A DNA stretch of 8,196 nt from Clostridia bacterium (GTDB lineage: Bacteria > Bacillota_A > Clostridia > Oscillospirales > CAG-272): the NCBI GenBank assembly GCA_017454075.1, contig JAFTDQ010000090.1, positions 1-8,196 of the forward strand. The letters are read 5' to 3'. Both the position numbers and the translations under genes were made by a program. Each line of letters starts with the position of its first letter. Position 1 is the stretch's first letter. Below the pieces are notes generated by a model. It saw only the letters and a list, made by a program, of their open reading frames with translations, was not told the origin of the DNA and did no database searches. Shown piece by piece: positions 7,039 through 8,196 of this stretch.

Positions 7039-7118
7039 ATACGCCGCAGGCGTATATCATATCGCGAAAGCGATATATCATCCGCGAAGCGGATATCACC
7101 CGCGTCAGCGGATATCAT
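7039..7118 (+). repeat. Right arm of the array: four hairpin-TATATCAT units (H6-H9)
   Basis: Hairpins are H6 7039-7055 (ATACGCC stem, loop GCA), H7 7061-7074 (ATCGC stem, loop GAAA), H8 7080-7094 (ATCCGC stem, loop GAA) and H9 7100-7111 (CCGC stem, loop GTCA). All loops read as GNA or GNNA on the + strand and are closed by C-G. Linkers follow each hairpin and partly overlap its 3' arm. H7 contains GCGAAAGC and H8 contains GCGAAGC, both known as exceptionally stable DNA mini-hairpins. Confidence 0.8.
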
Positions 7119-7151
7119 TGCGCCGTTTGAGCGTCACGCTCAAATGGCGCA
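7119..7151 (-). terminator. Hairpin H10 overlapping the stop codon of the DUF551-like gene
   Basis: A 15-position stem, 7119-7133 with 7137-7151, closes a three-base loop. One pair is G·T on the + strand. The stop codon of the DUF551-like gene (7142-7140) lies within the stem, so the last codons are part of the fold. No T tract follows on the - strand, so it is a poor intrinsic terminator and may protect the 3' end of the message or mark the array edge. Confidence 0.45.
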
Positions 7152-7436
7152 GAGTCTCGGTCTGTCGGCGAACTCCGCGGGAACGTCGAGACGGATCGGC
7201 TCCGCCCAGTATATGACCTTCCACGTGTCGTCGCTCTGCCACCACGCCCCGTCGATCAGGTCGACGGTGACGTCGATGCTTATCGTTCCCTTGCCGGCGA
7301 ACGGAACGTCGCGCTGAAGCTCCGTTATCGTGTAGTACACGCCGTCCTTTTCCGGCATCCTTTCCTTGACGCTTATCCATTTCGGCTGAGTAGAGAGCCG
7401 TCCCTCTGCAAATCCGCGTGCAAATTCCGCGCTCAT
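7140..7436 (-). CDS. Small DUF551-like protein
   Basis: A 98-residue acidic protein without signal peptide or membrane segment. The stretch WISVKERMPEKDGVYYTI (about residues 20-37) and the later YWAEPIRLDVP (about 76-86) match the pattern of DUF551, a small family of unknown function frequent in phages and prophages and in gut Firmicutes. The first possible ATG (7454) has no ribosome binding site, whereas AGGAGG lies 8 bases before the ATG at 7436-7434, so the shorter form MSAEFARG... is chosen. It starts 51 bases after the stop of the lexA-like gene on the same strand with no T-tract terminator between, so it may be co-transcribed and share LexA control. Its stop codon is inside a hairpin that forms the right end of the repeat array. 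Function is unknown. Confidence 0.75.
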   Translation of the reverse strand: MSAEFARGFAEGRLSTQPKWISVKERMPEKDGVYYTITELQRDVPFAGKGTISIDVTVDLIDGAWWQSDDTWKVIYWAEPIRLDVPAEFADRPRLCAI

Positions 7437-7444
7437 TTCAATTT

Positions 7445-7450
7445 CCTCCT
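7445..7450 (-). promoter_or_regulatory. Ribosome binding site deciding the DUF551-like start
   Basis: AGGAGG on the - strand lies 8 bases before the ATG at 7436-7434. An ATG six codons upstream (7454) would overlap this site and has none of its own. Confidence 0.75.
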
Positions 7451-7463
7451 TCATATCACGCTT

Positions 7464-7483
7464 AGGGTAACTCCTGTTACCCT
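7464..7483 (-). other. Short stem-loop between lexA-like and DUF551-like genes
   Basis: AGGGTAAC (7464-7471) and GTTACCCT (7476-7483) form a perfect 8-bp stem with a four-base loop, starting a few bases after the lexA-like stop codon. No T run follows on either strand, so it is not a typical terminator. It may be an RNA-processing or stability element between co-transcribed genes, or a protein-binding palindrome. Confidence 0.5.
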
Positions 7484-7487
7484 ACCC

Positions 7488-8081
7488 TTACAGATCCTTT
7501 ATCACCTTTACCGCTATTCCCTGCACCGCGCAGTTATCAACGTAGATATCCTCAAGCTCCGGGTTCTCCGGGTGAAGCCGGATACGCCTGTTCTGCGGCT
7601 CGGGATAAATCCTTTTCAGCGTCGCCTCGTCGTCAGTGAGTGCGACCGCTATCTGACCCGGCCTCGCCGTGTCCTGACGGCGAATGAGAACGAGATCGCC
7701 GTCGTCGATCCCCGCGCCGATCATACTGTCGCCCTTCGCGCGCAGGAAGTAGAATTCTCCGTCGCCGAACAGAGACGAGGGGAGCCGGACGTACTCCTCG
7801 ATATTCTCCTCGGCGAACTTAGGCAGCCCGCAGGAGACGGAGCCGAGCACCGGTACCCTGACGGACGATACGCCGGTGTCAGCGAACGAAAGCGTCCTGT
7901 GACCGGACAGGTTCACCCTGCCTTCCTCCCGCATTTCGGAGAGGTAGCGGTGGACCGTCGTCTTCGGGATCCCCGTTCCCTCGGCGATCTCCGTCATCGT
8001 CGGAGAGTAGCCGTACCGGTCGGCGTAGGAGTCGATAAAGCGGGCGATGATCCCGCCGTTTTCGGGGTTTTTCTTCCTCAT
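7488..8081 (-). CDS. lexA: LexA-family self-cleaving transcriptional repressor
   Basis: A 197-residue protein of normal LexA length. The N-terminal winged helix-turn-helix (about 10-65) has YGYSPTMTEIAEGTGIPKTT and VHRYLSEMREEGRV, close to LexA's DNA-binding domain. The C-terminal S24 peptidase domain has the catalytic Ser119 in GDSM and Lys156 in TLKRIY. The cleavage loop reads VLGSVSCGLP, so the scissile bond would be Cys84-Gly85 rather than the usual Ala-Gly of LexA; Cys-Gly is known from UmuD. RecA-stimulated self-cleavage after DNA damage would relieve repression (family knowledge). The ATG at 8081 has GGGAGG 5 bases upstream; the frame is open to 8192, but that extension contains the promoter and operator and is not coding. 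A palindromic operator just after the promoter implies autoregulation. It could be the cell's main LexA or a second, mobile-element paralogue. Confidence 0.9.
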   Translation of the reverse strand: MRKKNPENGGIIARFIDSYADRYGYSPTMTEIAEGTGIPKTTVHRYLSEMREEGRVNLSGHRTLSFADTGVSSVRVPVLGSVSCGLPKFAEENIEEYVRLPSSLFGDGEFYFLRAKGDSMIGAGIDDGDLVLIRRQDTARPGQIAVALTDDEATLKRIYPEPQNRRIRLHPENPELEDIYVDNCAVQGIAVKVIKDL

Positions 8082-8086
8082 TCCCG

Positions 8087-8092
8087 CCTCCC
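8087..8092 (-). promoter_or_regulatory. Ribosome binding site deciding the lexA-like start
   Basis: GGGAGG on the - strand lies 5 bases before the ATG at 8081-8079, a slightly short but usable spacing. It supports the 197-residue form. Confidence 0.65.
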
Positions 8093-8101
8093 GATTCTTT
8101 T

Positions 8102-8117
8102 CGGAACAATTGTTCCG
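8102..8117 (-). promoter_or_regulatory. Palindromic operator, likely LexA (SOS-type) box
   Basis: CGGAACAATTGTTCCG is a perfect 16-bp palindrome. Its GAAC-N4-GTTC core matches the core of the Gram-positive LexA box CGAAC-N4-GTTCG, but the base flanking each half differs (GGAAC, GTTCC). It lies just downstream of the expected transcription start near 8124, where a bound repressor would block transcription of its own gene. Confidence 0.8.
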
Positions 8118-8130
8118 TTTTGTGAAACCT

Positions 8131-8159
8131 ATTATATACCGCGGGATCTTCCCTGTCAA
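8131..8159 (-). promoter_or_regulatory. Consensus sigma-A promoter of the lexA-like gene
   Basis: On the - strand a perfect TTGACA (8159-8154) and a perfect TATAAT (8136-8131) are separated by exactly 17 bases. Upstream to the window edge (8160-8196) are phased A and T tracts that could act as an UP element. Such a strong promoter is typical of a gene held down by its own repressor. Confidence 0.9.
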
Positions 8160-8196
8160 GAGTTTTTTGAAAATATTTTTGAAAAATGTCAAAAAT

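Larger units (their letters stand above)
6849..7151. repeat. Inverted-symmetric array of eleven hairpins with ATGATATA / TATATCAT linkers
   Basis: This 303-bp non-coding stretch separates the DUF551-like gene from the GH43 promoter. It holds eleven consecutive hairpins, H0 to H10. The left arm has four identical copies of ATGATATA at 6887, 6913, 6933 and 6957. The right arm has the reverse complement TATATCAT at 7053 and 7074, with variants GATATCAC at 7092 and GATATCAT at 7111. Every linker is next to a short palindrome whose sequence differs from its neighbours, so structure is kept while sequence is not. The middle is the larger hairpin H5. The two arms are therefore mirror images, each unit being a hairpin followed by TATATCAT when read outward from H5. 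I do not recognise a named family. A non-autonomous element mobilised as single-stranded DNA, a protein-binding array or a structured RNA are all possible. Confidence 0.85.

Noticed and set aside
6887..7118. CRISPR array
   Set aside because: Repeats are only 8 bases, intervening segments are themselves palindromes of varying length, and repeat orientation flips in the middle.
6933..7130. Short + and - strand frames across the hairpin array (for example 6933-7130 and 6804-7118)
   Set aside because: They translate palindromic repeats into repetitive peptides (MIYR..., ISREADI...) without ribosome binding sites; not credible proteins.
8082..8192. 37-codon N-terminal extension of the lexA-like frame
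   Set aside because: It contains the consensus promoter and the palindromic operator, so it is upstream of transcription start; LexA length is normal without it.
8164..8192. Second promoter using TTGACA at 8187-8192
   Set aside because: The -10 position 17 bases downstream reads CAAAAA, which is not a usable -10 box.

Overview
The window looks like chromosomal DNA from an uncultured, probably gut- or rumen-associated Clostridia-type Firmicute. The pointers are AGGAGG-type ribosome binding sites, near-consensus TTGACA/TATAAT promoters with 17-base spacers, a LexA-family repressor with a GAAC-N4-GTTC operator, and an exported enzyme that joins three S-layer homology (SLH) repeats to a GH43-type glycosidase. 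No ribosomal or tRNA gene is present, so the lineage is inference.

Left third (1-3656, + strand) is the end of a type I restriction-modification locus. It holds the last 33 codons of a tyrosine recombinase, then an HsdS specificity-subunit fragment that has only a C-terminal target-recognition half and no proper start, then a complete HsdR motor/nuclease subunit. A recombinase touching a start-less hsdS segment is the usual layout of a phase-variable, DNA-inverting specificity locus. Base composition here, especially in hsdS, is visibly richer in A+T than the rest, so the locus may be acquired. A bidirectional terminator (3770-3797) separates it from the convergent genes to the right.

Middle (3806-6850, - strand) is a two-gene transcription unit. 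A good promoter (6822-6850) reads into a secreted, SLH-anchored GH43-like glycosidase, followed 58 bases later by a membrane-anchored alpha/beta hydrolase. Both products probably act at the cell surface, fitting plant-fibre or glycan breakdown.

Right (6849-8196) carries a LexA-like repressor with a consensus promoter and a perfect 16-bp palindromic operator, a small DUF551-like gene behind it, and then the most unusual feature of the window: a 303-bp array of eleven hairpins (6849-7151). Eight of them form two inverted arms of four units. Each unit is a hairpin followed by TATATCAT, read outward from a central hairpin, and most of the loops are of the very stable cGNAg or GNNA class. I recognise no named element that matches it. 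This array and the recombinase/hsdS junction are the two places most worth a second look.
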